Below, piece after piece: positions 1-9,864 of a stretch of DNA of 64,000 bases. The position numbers and the translations under genes are program-made. Source of the stretch: Burkholderiales bacterium (lineage in GTDB: Bacteria > Pseudomonadota > Gammaproteobacteria > Burkholderiales > Burkholderiaceae_C); assembly GCA_016191525.1 (NCBI GenBank), contig JACPOK010000019.1:682001-746000 (forward strand), in the 5' to 3' direction. The notes below the pieces were generated by a model that saw only the letters and a list, made by a program, of their open reading frames with translations, ran no database searches and had not been told where the DNA came from. Numbering within the stretch: the stretch's first letter is position 1; each line of letters begins with the position of its first letter.

Positions 1-1
1 C

Positions 2-220
2 CTGGACGCATCGCTCAGCGAGCTGGAAGAGCGCCACGCGGCGCAGTTCCTGCGGGTGCACCGCAACGCACTGGTGGCGCGAAGGGCGGTGCGGTCACTG
101 GAAAAGCACTACGACCCCGAAGAGGGCGAAGGCTGGGCATTGCGCCTGAACGGCATCGACGAACTGCTGGCGGTATCGCGCCGGCAACTCACGGCCGTGC
201 GGGAGGCGCTGGGAAGCTGA
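2..220 (+). CDS. LytTR-family response regulator, C-terminal end (partial)
   Basis: Only the last 72 residues are inside the window; the gene begins upstream. The visible part is the second half of a LytTR DNA-binding domain: FLRVHRNALVARRAV followed by LRLNGIDELLAVSRRQL. This is the usual ending of AlgR/LytR-type two-component regulators, which bind DNA through this all-beta domain. The receiver domain is not visible. The stop TGA overlaps the ATG of the next gene by one base, so the two are probably translationally coupled. In Comamonadaceae an AlgR-like regulator commonly lies upstream of hemC; here other genes lie between them. The family call is firm; the target genes cannot be inferred. 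Confidence 0.85.
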   Translation: MDASLSELEERHAAQFLRVHRNALVARRAVRSLEKHYDPEEGEGWALRLNGIDELLAVSRRQLTAVREALGS

Positions 221-1368
221 TGGAACACGAAAACCCGAAAAAACCTGACCGCCTGCCGGTGCTGCTGCACGTGCCGGTCAATATCCGCAGCGTGGCATTG
301 GCCGTGGTGGCCGTGTTCGCCACCATCTACGCCCTGCACTGGGCCGCGGCCGTTTTCATTCCCCTCATGATCAGCCTGCTGCTGACCTACGCGCTGTCAC
401 CGCCGGTGGAGTGGCTCGCGCGCTGGCGCGTGCCACGCTGGTTGACCGCGGCCGCCTTGCTGCTGGGCCTGCTGGGCGGCTTCGGGTGGACCGGCTACGC
501 GCTGAGCGACGACACCGCCGCCCTGATCGATTCGCTGCCCCTTGCCGCACAGAAGGTGCGCGACGCCGTGCACACGCGCACCAGCACCAAGGCCACGCCG
601 CTGGAAACCGTGCAGAAGGCGGCCGCGCAACTGGAGCAGGCGGCTCAGGAAAGCGGGGCTCAGCCACCGGCCGTGGCCGCCGACAAGGGCGTGATGCGGG
701 TGCAGGTGGAGCCGCCCCACTTCAACGTGCGCAATTTCATCCTGAGCGGCACGCTGGGCCTGCTGTTCGGGCTGGGGCAGGCCACGGTGGTGGTGTTCCT
801 CACCTTCTTCGCGCTGGCCTCGGGCGACACCTTCCGCCGCAAACTGGTGAAGATCGCCGGGCCCACGCTCAGCGAGAAAAAGGTGACGGTGCAGGTGCTG
901 GACGAAATCACCGAGCAGATCAAGCGCTACCTCATGGTGCAGGTGCTCAGCAGCGTGGTGGTCGGCGTTGTCACCTGGCTGGCGTTCTGGCTGCTGGGGC
1001 TGGAGCATTCGGTGGTGTGGGGCATCGCCGCGGGCGTGTTCAACCTGATTCCGTACGTAGGCTCGATCGCGGTGACCGGCGGCTCGGCGCTGGTGGCGTT
1101 CCTGCAGTTCGGCACGCCGCAGATGGCGCTGGCCGTGGGCGGCGCGTCTCTGTTCATCCACACGCTCACCGGCAACCTGCTCACGCCCTGGCTCACCAGC
1201 CGCACCAGCCGCATGAACCCGGTCGTGGTGTTCGTTGCCGTCCTATTCTGGGGCTGGCTCTGGGGTGTGTGGGGCCTGCTGCTCGGGATTCCCATCCTGA
1301 TGGTCATCAAGGCCATCTGCGACCGGGTCGAGGACCTGAAGCCGATCGGCGAGCTGCTGGGAGACTGA
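220..1368 (+). CDS. AI-2E family transporter (PerM/YdiK-like permease)
   Basis: 382-residue polytopic inner-membrane protein of the AI-2E transporter (UPF0118) family. Hydrophobic stretches are seen at about residues 27-65, 78-98, 175-200, 240-265, 270-300 and 335-370. A soluble segment at about 105-170 carries charged helices, and the C-terminal signature region WGIAAGVFNLIPYVGSI is present. Family members have been linked to autoinducer-2 export or to Na+/H+ antiport, but the substrate is unknown for most, including this one. The ATG overlaps the TGA of the preceding regulator. The last 126 bp are overlapped on the other strand by the 3' end of the cyclic glucan synthase gene. Confidence 0.85.
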   Translation: MEHENPKKPDRLPVLLHVPVNIRSVALAVVAVFATIYALHWAAAVFIPLMISLLLTYALSPPVEWLARWRVPRWLTAAALLLGLLGGFGWTGYALSDDTAALIDSLPLAAQKVRDAVHTRTSTKATPLETVQKAAAQLEQAAQESGAQPPAVAADKGVMRVQVEPPHFNVRNFILSGTLGLLFGLGQATVVVFLTFFALASGDTFRRKLVKIAGPTLSEKKVTVQVLDEITEQIKRYLMVQVLSSVVVGVVTWLAFWLLGLEHSVVWGIAAGVFNLIPYVGSIAVTGGSALVAFLQFGTPQMALAVGGASLFIHTLTGNLLTPWLTSRTSRMNPVVVFVAVLFWGWLWGVWGLLLGIPILMVIKAICDRVEDLKPIGELLGD

Positions 1369-4300
1369 TGAGGGTGGTGCGTCGCCGCGCACCAGCAGCA
1401 CGCACGGGTTGGGCAGGCCTTCCAGCGGCACCACTTCGCCCCACGCGGCGCGGCGGTCGGCGCTGACCAGCGTGGAAGGGTGCTCGTCGCGCTGCCAGTG
1501 GATGGTGATGCGCTGCCCCTGCAGGTTCAGGGTGGCGTCGAACGAGGCCCAGTGCGCGGGCAGCCGCGGGGACACCGACACCGAGCCCGGCCGCACCGCC
1601 AGCCCCAGCAAGGTTTCCACCGAGGCCCGGTACAGCCAGGCGGCCGAGCCGGTGTACCAGCTCCAGCCGCCGCGGCCGGTGTAGGGCGGCGCGGTGTACA
1701 CGTCACCTGCCATCACATAGGGTTCCAGCTCGTACGCGGCCGCGCGCTGCGGATGCTGGCTGCGGTGCGCGGGGCTGAGCGCCTGGAAGCTGGCCCAGGC
1801 GCCTTCCACGTCGCCCGTCTGCGCCTGCGCCATCAGCGCCCAGACGCCGGCATGCGAATACTGGCCGCCGTTCTCGCGCACGCCCGGCGGATAGGCCTGG
1901 ATGTAGCCCGGGCTGTTTTCCGAATGCTGCAGCGGCGGGTGCAAGAGGCGCAGCAGCCCGGCCTGCGGGTCCACCAGCTGGGCCTGCAGTTCGGCCATCG
2001 CCGGCACGGTGTACTGCGGGCTGGATGCGCCCGACAAAACGGACCAGGCCTGCGCGATCAGGTCAATGCGGCATTCGTCGTTGGCTTTGGAGCCCAGTGG
2101 CGCGCCGTTGTCGAAGAACGCCCGGCGGAACCACGCGCCATCCCAGCCCGCGCCGTGCAGCGCGGCCACCCAGCCCTTGCGCGCTTCGCTCCAGCGCTGC
2201 ACGCGCTCATGCTCGCCGCGCGCCTGCGCGAAGGGCGAGAAGCAGTCCACCACGCTGCACAGGAACCAGCCCAGCCACACCGATTCGCCGCGGCCCTGGT
2301 GGCCCACGCGGTTCATGCCGTCGTTCCAGTCGCCGGTGCCCATCAGGGGCAGGCCGTGCCCGCCCACGGCCAGGCTGCGGTCTATGGTGCGGGCGCAGTG
2401 CTCGTACACGCTGGCCGAGTGGCTGCTTTGCTGCGGCGTGTAGTAGGCATCCTCTGCGCCTTCCGGTATCTGCGGGCCATCGATGAAGGGGACCATGTCG
2501 TCCAGCAGGCCCAGGTCGCCGGTGGCCTGCACATAGTGGGCCAGTGCATACGGCAGCCACAGCAGGTCGTCCGAAAAATGGGTGCGCACCCCTTCGCCGC
2601 CGGGCGCGTGCCACCAGTGCTGCACGTCGCCTTCGGGAAACTGGCGCGAGGCGTTCAGCACGATCTGCGCGCGCAGCCGCGCCGGGTCGGCCAGCGACAG
2701 CGCCATGGCGTCCTGCAGCTGGTCACGGAAGCCAAAGGCGCCGCCCGCCTGGTAGAAGCCGGCCCTGGACCAGAGGCGGCAGCTCACCGTCTGGTACAGC
2801 AGCCAGTGGTTGACCAGCGCGTCGAAGGCCTCGTCGGGTGTGCGCACCTGCACCTTGCCGAGCAGCTGCGTCCACCAGGCTTTCACCGCCTGCAGCGCGG
2901 CCGCGCTGTCGCGCGAAGCCCAGCGGGCGGCGAGGTCCTGCGCCGCCTGAGCGCTCTCCGCGTGGCCCAGCACGAAGGAAAAGCTGAAGCTCTCGCCGGG
3001 GGCCAGCTCGAAGTCCCCGGCCAGCGCTGCCGCGGGATCGACGGCGCCGCTGTGGCGGCCCAGCGCGTCGGGCAGCACCATGCGGCCGCTGGCGTCGAAG
3101 AATTCGCCGCGGTCGCAGGTCCACTGCGTGGGCTTGAGCGCCCCCGTGGCCGCCAGGAACGCGGTGCCGCCGCCGAAGCCGGTGCGGGCCTCGCGCTGCT
3201 GCGCGAACACCGCGCCGCCCTCGGCCGCCTTCCAGGTGTGCACCGTGCGCCGGTCGGCCCGGCCCGCGCCCAGCAGCCACTCCACCATGGCGTAGGCACG
3301 CAGCCGGCGCCGCCCGGGGCCTTCGCTGCGCACGCTGACCGACACCACCTTCACGGCGTCGGCCAGGTCGGCGAAGAACGTCGTCTCCAGCACCAGCCCG
3401 CCGCCGCCGGATTCGAACACCGAGTAGCCCTGGCCGTGGCGCACACGGTAGCGGGCCGTGGCCGCGGCATGCGGGCCGGGGGTCAGGGCGATGGGCTGGC
3501 GGCTGTCCAGGTCCTGCAGCAGCCAGTGCTCGCCGGCGGGGTCGCGCACGATGTCGTTGGACCAGGGCGTGAGCTGGTGCAGCCGGCTGTTGACCGACCA
3601 GCTGTAGCCGCTGCCGCATTCGGACACCTGGAAGCCGAATTTCGGGTTGGCGATCACGTTCACCCAGGGCCGGGGCGTGGCCTGGCCCGGTGCCATGTCA
3701 AAGCGGAATTCGCCACTGGCTGCGTGGAATGAGCCCACCGGCGCCGCTGCCGTTTCCGGCAGCGGGTTCGCGCCCAGCAGCACGCGGGCGGGCTGCGCGG
3801 CACGCGGCGCCGACCAGGCATCGCGCAGCGCCGCCAGCTGCAGCTCCAGCGGGCGGCCGTCGGCCGTGAGCACCACCCGCGCCAGGCTGGCCAGCGTGGA
3901 CTTTTCCAGCGCCGAGATTTCCTGCTCGCGCAGAAGGTAAAAACCGCCCTCGTCGCCGCGCGGGAAGCTGTGCTGCACGGTCTGCAGCAGCCGGTCGCGC
4001 AGCGCCAGGATGTCGCGCTGAAGCGGCATCAGGTAGGAGTTGGGTTCGCTGTTGAGGATCACCACGTCCACCGGCAGGCCGCCGAAGGTCCACCAGGGCT
4101 GGGCCCGCATCAGCGAATGCACCAGCGGCACGCCGTTGGCCGAATGGATGCGCACCAGCACGATGGGCTTGTCGCCCGAGATGCCGAAGCGCCACAGCTG
4201 GCGCTGGTCCACCGGGCCGCGTTCGGCGCCCGGCCGCTGGGTGGTGTACATCAGCGCGGTGGTCAGGTCCTGCAGTGCGCCGTTTTCCTCGGGCGACAGG

Positions 4301-7300
4301 CCCAGGTCGCGCAGCCGCACGTGGGCCAGCGTGGCGGCCATGCGCATCGCGCGCTGCACGTGCATGGGCTGCAGGTACTGGTCGATGCGCGCTTCCAGCT
4401 CCTCGCCGGCGGCGCCCGCCAGCGTGGCGAAGCAAAAGCGTGCGGTGGCGCCGGGCGGGATGCGCAGCCGCACCCGCAGGCTGGCCACCGGGTCCAGCCC
4501 GTTCACGGCCGAGCCGTCGGCCTGCAGCGGCTGCTCCTTCATCGCGGGCTGGCCGGGCCCGCGGTTGCGGCCCTGGAAGGCGCGGCGGTCGGAGGTGCAG
4601 CCCACGGAGACCACGTCGGCGTCGGCCGAGGCCAGCATATGCGCGGCCGCCACGGTGGGGTCGCCGTGCAGCCGAGGCCTGCGCTCCAGCGTCAGCGCGC
4701 GCCACTGCGGGTGCCAGCGCGTCTGGATGAACAGGTTGGAGAAGGCGGGGTGCGCCTCGTCGGCGCGGGGATCGGCCAGCACCGCCTCGAAGCAAGAGAC
4801 CAGTTCGCAGCGGATCTCGTGCCGCGCCGTGTTGTGCAGCGTGACGATGCGCAGCTCGGTGTCGTCCTCGGGGCTGACCAGCACGGTGATGCCGGTGCGC
4901 AGGTCCTCGCCCTGCGCGTCGAACTGCACGCGGTCGGCCATGAAGCGCGCCTGGTAGCGCCAGCGCGGCCCGGGCGCGGGCGTGGCGGTGAGCGAGACCG
5001 CGCGCTCGTCGCCGTCCCTGCGCACATAAAAGAAGGTGCCGTAGCCGTCGCGCAGCAGGTCGTCGCGCCAGCGCGAGATGTTCAGGCCGCGCCAGCGGCT
5101 CACGCCCGCGCCGCTGGCGCGCAGCGCCACGCTGTAGCGCCCGTTGGACAGCAGGTGCGTGGGCTTCCAGCCCGGCGCCACCGGCAGCACCTCGCGCGAC
5201 TGGAACACCGGCAGCTGGCGGATTTCGTCGTCCAGCGGCGGCGGCCGCGGGTCGGCGGTCTCCACGATCTGGCGCGGCGTGCTCTCGTGCAGCAGCGCCT
5301 CGTGCGCCTGCACCAGCGGCGCTGCAGCAAACCAGCGCCGCGGCGCGCCCCGCCGCAGCACGTTGCACAGGGCGGCCAGCGACATGCCGTGGTGGTGCGC
5401 CATGAAGGTTTCCACCAGGCTGAAGGCCTGCTCCTGCGGCTGGCGCGAGGCGGTGAAATCCAGCGCTTCGTAAAAGCCCAGCTCGCCGCGCGCGCCCAGC
5501 GCCTCCAGCGCCTCCAGGTTGGCCACCGCGTCGCGCGGCGCGAACATGGTGGCCATCAGCGTGGCATAGGGCGCGACCACGTGGTCGGCGGGCGGCGTGC
5601 GGCGCAGCGCCAGCCGCGGCACCCCGAACGGGCCGTACTGGAAGGCCAGTGAATGGTCCTGCGCGAAATAGGCCGACTCGGACACGCCCCAGGGCAGACG
5701 CTGCGCGGCGCCGAAGGCCTGCTGCTCGGCCACCGCGGCTTCAGCGGAAACCTGCAGCAGGCCGCGGTCGGGCTCGGGCATCAGCAGCGAGGGCATCAGG
5801 TACTCGAACATCGAGCCGGACCACGACTTCAGCCCCGGCGTGGCGCCCACGCTCAGGAACGGGCGGCCCAGCGCCGCCCAGTGGCGGCGCGGCACGTCGC
5901 CCTTGGCGATGGCCAGGAAACTGGTGAGCCGCGACTCGGAAGCGAGCAGGTCGTAGTAGCTCGCGTCCAGCGCGTTTTCCTGCACCCGCAGGCCGATGTG
6001 GAACAGGTGGCGCCGCGCGTCGTACAGGGGGCGGAAATCCATCGCTTCGTACAGCCCGTGGCAGCGCGCGGCCACCTGCCGCAGCGAGGCCTGCGCCGCT
6101 TCGCCGTCGCGGCCGGCCCGGGCCAGCTCCAGGCAGGCCTGCTCCACCGCCAGCAGCAGCCCGGCGAAGTTGCCGCTGTCCACCGTGGAGAGGTAGGCCG
6201 GCTGCAGCACTTCCAGGCTGCGCGTGTCGTACCAGTTCAGCAGGTGGCCGTGGTGCCGCGGCAGCCGCTCCAGCGTGTCCAGCGTGGCCGCGAGGCGCGT
6301 GATCACCTCGCCCGTGCTGATCCAGCCGAATTCGCGCGCGCAGGTGACGGCCAGCAGGTACAGGCCGATGTTGGTGGGCGAGGTGCGGTGCGCCACCGTG
6401 ACCTCGGGCACCATCTGCAGGTTGTCGGGGGGCAGGTGGTTGTCTTCAGGTCCCACGCAGCGCTCGAAGAAGCGCCAGGTGTCGCGCGCCAGCGCCTCCA
6501 GCCAGGCCTCGTCCCGCTTGCCGAGCGCCAGCCGGATGTCGGGCAGGCCGGGCCGCGCCGACCACCAGCTGCCCAAGGGCGCCAGCGCCCACAGCAGGAA
6601 CAGCATCGGACCGGCCACAGGATGCGGCCCCCACAGCGCGGCCAGCGCCAGCAGCACGCAGGCGATCGAGACCGCCGCATCCTGCCGCAGGAATGAAGGC
6701 AGCTCCGCGCGCGCCGAGGCCTGCGCCTGCTCCGCGGTGGTCCATTCCAGCAGGCCGCGGCGGCTTGCGGCCATGCGCCACACCGAGCGCACGGCTGCAT
6801 CAAGGTACAGGCGCCCCTGCACCGCGAGCTGGCTGAACTGCCAGACCGCGCCCGCGGCGGCGCGCCCCAGCTGGCGCATGCCGACGTCGAAGAAATGGCG
6901 CCAGGCGATGCCGCGCCGCGTGGGCACCAGGCCGGCCAGGGCACCGAGCAGCGGGCCGGCCAGCAGCGCCGCGAATGCCATCAGCAGGGCCGTGTCCAGC
7001 GGCACCGTGCCTGTGAACACGGCCAGCACCAGCAGCATGCAGCTGGCCGGCAGCACCAGCGAGCGGCGCAGGTTGTCGGCCATCTTCCACCGGCCGAGCC
7101 CGTCGATGCCGTAGTGCCGGGCGCGCAGCATCAGCGGAAGCAGCTGCCAGTCGCCGCGCGTCCAGCGGTGCAGGCGAGACGCGGCGACGCCTGGGTGGTG
7201 GGGATGGTCTTCCACCAGCACCACGTCGCTGACGTAGCCGCAGCGTGCCACGCTGCCTTCCAGCAGGTCGTGGCTGAGCACCGCGCCGCCTGGCAGGCGG

Positions 7301-9483
7301 TTGTTGAGCACGGCGTGCACCGCCTGTACGTGCAGCAGGCCCTTGCCGGTGAAGTTGCCGGTGCCGAACAGGTCCTGGTAGACGTCGGACACGCCGCTGC
7401 TGTAGGGGTCGACGCCGCACTGGCCGGCGAACAGCATGTGGTAAGCGGTGCGTTCGCTGCGCGTGGGCAGCGGCGTCACCACGCGCGGCTGCAGGATGGC
7501 GTAGCCGCCGGTCACGCGGCGCGTGCCGGCATCCACGCTGGGCGTGTTCAGCGGGTGCGCTGCGATGGACACCAGGTCGCGCAGCGTGCCCGGCGGCATG
7601 CCGGTGTCGCTGTCCAGCGTCACCACGTAGCGGATGCCGCGTGCCAGTGCCATGCCCGGCGCCAGCGGCGTGAAGCCCTGCATGTCGCCGGTGGCCAGCC
7701 AGCGCACCAGCATCTCCAGCTTGCCGCGCTTGCGCTCCCAGCCCAGCCAGGCCTGCTGCGTCTCGCACCAGGTGCGCGGGCGGTGGATCACCAGGAAGCG
7801 CGGCGCCTCGTCGGCCGCGGCGGGATAACGCGCGTTCAGCGCCTGCACCTGCTCGATGGCTTCGCGCAGCAGAGGCGCATCGGTGGGCCGGGTGGCGGCC
7901 GGCGCATCGGCCCAGTCGGTCAGCAGCGCGTACTGGGCATGGGGCTCGCGGTTGGCCAGCCAGTGCAGGTGCAGGCGGTGCACCAGCGCGGCCACGGATG
8001 CGGAGGAGGCCAGCATCGCGGGCATCACCACCAGCACGCGGTGCTCAGGCGGGATGCCGGTTGCGAACTCCAGCCGCGGAAGGAAATGGATCTTCAGCGA
8101 TTCGGCCAGCAGCCGGTGCACGAAGGAAGCCGCCGCTTCGGAGGCGGGCCAGGCCAGCAGGAACAGGCCCAGCGCGCCGGCCCAGCCCGTGGGGTCCATC
8201 CGGTGGGCGGCGGCAAGTAGCAGCGCCAGCGTGCCGGCAGCGATGGTGCCCAGGTAGGCCGGCAGCCGCCAGCTGCGGCGCACGCCGCCATGGTGCGGCG
8301 GCAACCCCAGCGCTTCTTCCAGCGCCGGGCGGCCCGGGCCGAACAGGTGGTAGCCCGCGGTCTGCAGCGCCTCGGATTCCACCGGCGCCGCCAGCGCGGC
8401 ACGCACCACCGCCTGCGCCACGTCGCGCTCGGTCTTGCGGCTGCGGCGCGACAGGCGCTCCATCGCATGGGTGATCTGCTTGCGCGTGAGTTCGCTCTCG
8501 CGCCAGAAGCTGGGCAGCTGGCGCAGGGCGCGCAGCGAGCGGCTGAGCGGCTCGATCACTTCCAGCCACTCGACCTGCCCGATCAGGCGCAGCGTGGTGA
8601 TGATGTTGCTGACGGTGAGGTTGGTGGCCACCTGCGCGTTCTGGCTTTCCACCATCAGGCCGGGGCCGTCGGGGCAATGCTGCTCCATCCAGCGCACCAG
8701 GGCCGGCGAGCTGTCCAGCGGCTGCGTGGGCATGCGCTGCCACAGCTGGGTGAGGTAGGAGCGCTGCAGCCCATGCCGGGTCATGAGCCCGATCAGTTCG
8801 TCCAGCTCCTCGTTCGCCAGCTCATCGACCTGGTCCCACACCGCGTGGGCGAGCTCGCGCGCGACCTTGCCGTAGGCAATGCTGTCGGCCGCGCGGCGCA
8901 GGTTCTCCAGCAGCACCACGCGCAGCGTGGTCGGCAGGGCCCACAGTTCGGACAGCCGCAGCTCGCTCACGTCCTGGTAGGCGTTGAGGAAGGCCGAGAA
9001 CATGCCGGTGTTGAGCACGCTGTCGGTGTGGGCGACGTACGCCCAGGCGATGCCGTACACGCGCGGCAGCCCCTGCAGCGGCTGCACGGTGAGCTTGGGC
9101 AGGTCGGCGTAGTAGCGGCGCGGCACACCCTCGCGGATCTGCTGCAGCTGCGCTTCGACCAGGTGAAAGTTGTCCAGCAGCCAGTCGGCCGCCGGGGTTA
9201 CATAGTGGCCGCTGTGCGAAGTGGCGGCGGTGTAGTCAAACGCCTGCCGGAGCGCGGCGATGTTGCCGTCCAGCCGCGGAAAAAAGGAAGGGCCGCCGTG
9301 CCGGCCGTCATCGTCACCGGCAACGGCCTGGGCGCGCGCCAGGCTGCGGCCATGCTCCTCGAAGCGCTGCTGGCCGAACAGCTCGGCGCGGATCGGCGGC
9401 TCGTGCTCCGAGGGCTGCGAGCGCAGCAACTTGCGGGCGTAGGGTGTGAGGGCCTCCAGCCGGTCTATGACGGCTGAGTTCAA
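1243..9483 (-). CDS. ndvB: Cyclic beta-glucan synthase (NdvB/ChvB/Cgs-like; GT84 plus GH94)
   Basis: 2746-residue membrane protein predicted to make cyclic beta-1,2-type glucans of the periplasm. It is close in length to Brucella Cgs (about 2860 aa). Order of parts: soluble N-terminal domain; membrane segments near 405-455; the glycosyltransferase core with VVTLDSDTGMPPG near residue 620 and HRWTRGDWQ near 771; membrane segments near 808-855 and 934-970; a glucoamylase-like domain (HHHGMSLAAL); and a C-terminal GH94 phosphorylase-type domain with GDWNDGMNRVG near 2386, which carries the expected catalytic Asp. Start chosen is TTG at 9483, directly after a small ORF in the same frame. The last 40 or so residues lie antisense to the permease gene and look non-homologous. 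No frameshift was seen. The class is clear; the linkage type of the product is inferred from the family. Confidence 0.85.
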   Translation of the reverse strand: MNSAVIDRLEALTPYARKLLRSQPSEHEPPIRAELFGQQRFEEHGRSLARAQAVAGDDDGRHGGPSFFPRLDGNIAALRQAFDYTAATSHSGHYVTPAADWLLDNFHLVEAQLQQIREGVPRRYYADLPKLTVQPLQGLPRVYGIAWAYVAHTDSVLNTGMFSAFLNAYQDVSELRLSELWALPTTLRVVLLENLRRAADSIAYGKVARELAHAVWDQVDELANEELDELIGLMTRHGLQRSYLTQLWQRMPTQPLDSSPALVRWMEQHCPDGPGLMVESQNAQVATNLTVSNIITTLRLIGQVEWLEVIEPLSRSLRALRQLPSFWRESELTRKQITHAMERLSRRSRKTERDVAQAVVRAALAAPVESEALQTAGYHLFGPGRPALEEALGLPPHHGGVRRSWRLPAYLGTIAAGTLALLLAAAHRMDPTGWAGALGLFLLAWPASEAAASFVHRLLAESLKIHFLPRLEFATGIPPEHRVLVVMPAMLASSASVAALVHRLHLHWLANREPHAQYALLTDWADAPAATRPTDAPLLREAIEQVQALNARYPAAADEAPRFLVIHRPRTWCETQQAWLGWERKRGKLEMLVRWLATGDMQGFTPLAPGMALARGIRYVVTLDSDTGMPPGTLRDLVSIAAHPLNTPSVDAGTRRVTGGYAILQPRVVTPLPTRSERTAYHMLFAGQCGVDPYSSGVSDVYQDLFGTGNFTGKGLLHVQAVHAVLNNRLPGGAVLSHDLLEGSVARCGYVSDVVLVEDHPHHPGVAASRLHRWTRGDWQLLPLMLRARHYGIDGLGRWKMADNLRRSLVLPASCMLLVLAVFTGTVPLDTALLMAFAALLAGPLLGALAGLVPTRRGIAWRHFFDVGMRQLGRAAAGAVWQFSQLAVQGRLYLDAAVRSVWRMAASRRGLLEWTTAEQAQASARAELPSFLRQDAAVSIACVLLALAALWGPHPVAGPMLFLLWALAPLGSWWSARPGLPDIRLALGKRDEAWLEALARDTWRFFERCVGPEDNHLPPDNLQMVPEVTVAHRTSPTNIGLYLLAVTCAREFGWISTGEVITRLAATLDTLERLPRHHGHLLNWYDTRSLEVLQPAYLSTVDSGNFAGLLLAVEQACLELARAGRDGEAAQASLRQVAARCHGLYEAMDFRPLYDARRHLFHIGLRVQENALDASYYDLLASESRLTSFLAIAKGDVPRRHWAALGRPFLSVGATPGLKSWSGSMFEYLMPSLLMPEPDRGLLQVSAEAAVAEQQAFGAAQRLPWGVSESAYFAQDHSLAFQYGPFGVPRLALRRTPPADHVVAPYATLMATMFAPRDAVANLEALEALGARGELGFYEALDFTASRQPQEQAFSLVETFMAHHHGMSLAALCNVLRRGAPRRWFAAAPLVQAHEALLHESTPRQIVETADPRPPPLDDEIRQLPVFQSREVLPVAPGWKPTHLLSNGRYSVALRASGAGVSRWRGLNISRWRDDLLRDGYGTFFYVRRDGDERAVSLTATPAPGPRWRYQARFMADRVQFDAQGEDLRTGITVLVSPEDDTELRIVTLHNTARHEIRCELVSCFEAVLADPRADEAHPAFSNLFIQTRWHPQWRALTLERRPRLHGDPTVAAAHMLASADADVVSVGCTSDRRAFQGRNRGPGQPAMKEQPLQADGSAVNGLDPVASLRVRLRIPPGATARFCFATLAGAAGEELEARIDQYLQPMHVQRAMRMAATLAHVRLRDLGLSPEENGALQDLTTALMYTTQRPGAERGPVDQRQLWRFGISGDKPIVLVRIHSANGVPLVHSLMRAQPWWTFGGLPVDVVILNSEPNSYLMPLQRDILALRDRLLQTVQHSFPRGDEGGFYLLREQEISALEKSTLASLARVVLTADGRPLELQLAALRDAWSAPRAAQPARVLLGANPLPETAAAPVGSFHAASGEFRFDMAPGQATPRPWVNVIANPKFGFQVSECGSGYSWSVNSRLHQLTPWSNDIVRDPAGEHWLLQDLDSRQPIALTPGPHAAATARYRVRHGQGYSVFESGGGGLVLETTFFADLADAVKVVSVSVRSEGPGRRRLRAYAMVEWLLGAGRADRRTVHTWKAAEGGAVFAQQREARTGFGGGTAFLAATGALKPTQWTCDRGEFFDASGRMVLPDALGRHSGAVDPAAALAGDFELAPGESFSFSFVLGHAESAQAAQDLAARWASRDSAAALQAVKAWWTQLLGKVQVRTPDEAFDALVNHWLLYQTVSCRLWSRAGFYQAGGAFGFRDQLQDAMALSLADPARLRAQIVLNASRQFPEGDVQHWWHAPGGEGVRTHFSDDLLWLPYALAHYVQATGDLGLLDDMVPFIDGPQIPEGAEDAYYTPQQSSHSASVYEHCARTIDRSLAVGGHGLPLMGTGDWNDGMNRVGHQGRGESVWLGWFLCSVVDCFSPFAQARGEHERVQRWSEARKGWVAALHGAGWDGAWFRRAFFDNGAPLGSKANDECRIDLIAQAWSVLSGASSPQYTVPAMAELQAQLVDPQAGLLRLLHPPLQHSENSPGYIQAYPPGVRENGGQYSHAGVWALMAQAQTGDVEGAWASFQALSPAHRSQHPQRAAAYELEPYVMAGDVYTAPPYTGRGGWSWYTGSAAWLYRASVETLLGLAVRPGSVSVSPRLPAHWASFDATLNLQGQRITIHWQRDEHPSTLVSADRRAAWGEVVPLEGLPNPCVLLVRGDAPPSSVSQQLADRLQVLDPVADGLDDHQDGNPEQQAPHTPEPAPE

Positions 9484-9486
9484 CTT

Positions 9487-9717
9487 TTATGCAAGAGCCA
9501 GCAGGCCCAGCCCGCAGGCCGCGAACAGCGCGGCCGTGGTCACGATGCGCGGCGACGCGTAGCCGTGCACGAACTCGAGCGTGGAGCGCAGCCGGAAAAA
9601 GCGGCCGCGCGATCGCTGGCAGGCGTGCATGTGCGAAGCCAGCGCGGAAAAGTCACTGGAGACAAACTCATTGATGCCGGAAAAGGGGCTGCCCGCCTGG
9701 GTGTGCGCTGTGCTCAT
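9487..9717 (-). CDS. Small hypothetical membrane protein upstream of ndvB
   Basis: 76-residue ORF with a polar, Arg-rich first half and a C-terminal hydrophobic segment (IVTTAALFAACGLGLLALA) that could be a single membrane anchor. Its TAA stop is followed by one codon and then the TTG used as the ndvB start, all in one reading frame, so the ORF is effectively an upstream in-frame extension of ndvB cut by a stop codon. A GGAG lies about 10 bases before its ATG. I do not recognise a family. It could be a real small protein coupled to ndvB translation, or the remnant of a longer N-terminus. Confidence 0.45.
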   Translation of the reverse strand: MSTAHTQAGSPFSGINEFVSSDFSALASHMHACQRSRGRFFRLRSTLEFVHGYASPRIVTTAALFAACGLGLLALA

Positions 9718-9742
9718 GGCCGTGTCTGCTCCGAAGATGGAG

Positions 9743-9778
9743 GCAATGAAAAGTCATTGCCGCAATGGGATGACCCAT
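9743..9778. repeat. Two adjacent perfect inverted repeats between ppc and the small ORF
   Basis: A 7-bp stem (GCAATGA, 4-nt loop, TCATTGC; 9743-9760) is followed after four bases by a 5-bp stem (ATGGG, ATGA, CCCAT; 9765-9778). They sit about 25-60 bases upstream of the small ORF and downstream of ppc, both read on the minus strand. No T-tract follows, so a classical terminator is unlikely. An operator or RNA structural element is possible. Confidence 0.4.
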
Positions 9779-9864
9779 CCTAGGTAAAACCATGCCGTGG
9801 CGGTATCGGACAGCGCCGTGAGCCGCGTAGGACCGTTCCCACACGGCCCGATTCCTGACGCAGC

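Noticed and set aside
1480..5652. Long plus-strand open frames opposite ndvB
   Set aside because: They lie wholly within the ndvB coding region, are Arg/His/Ala-rich, and have no domain.
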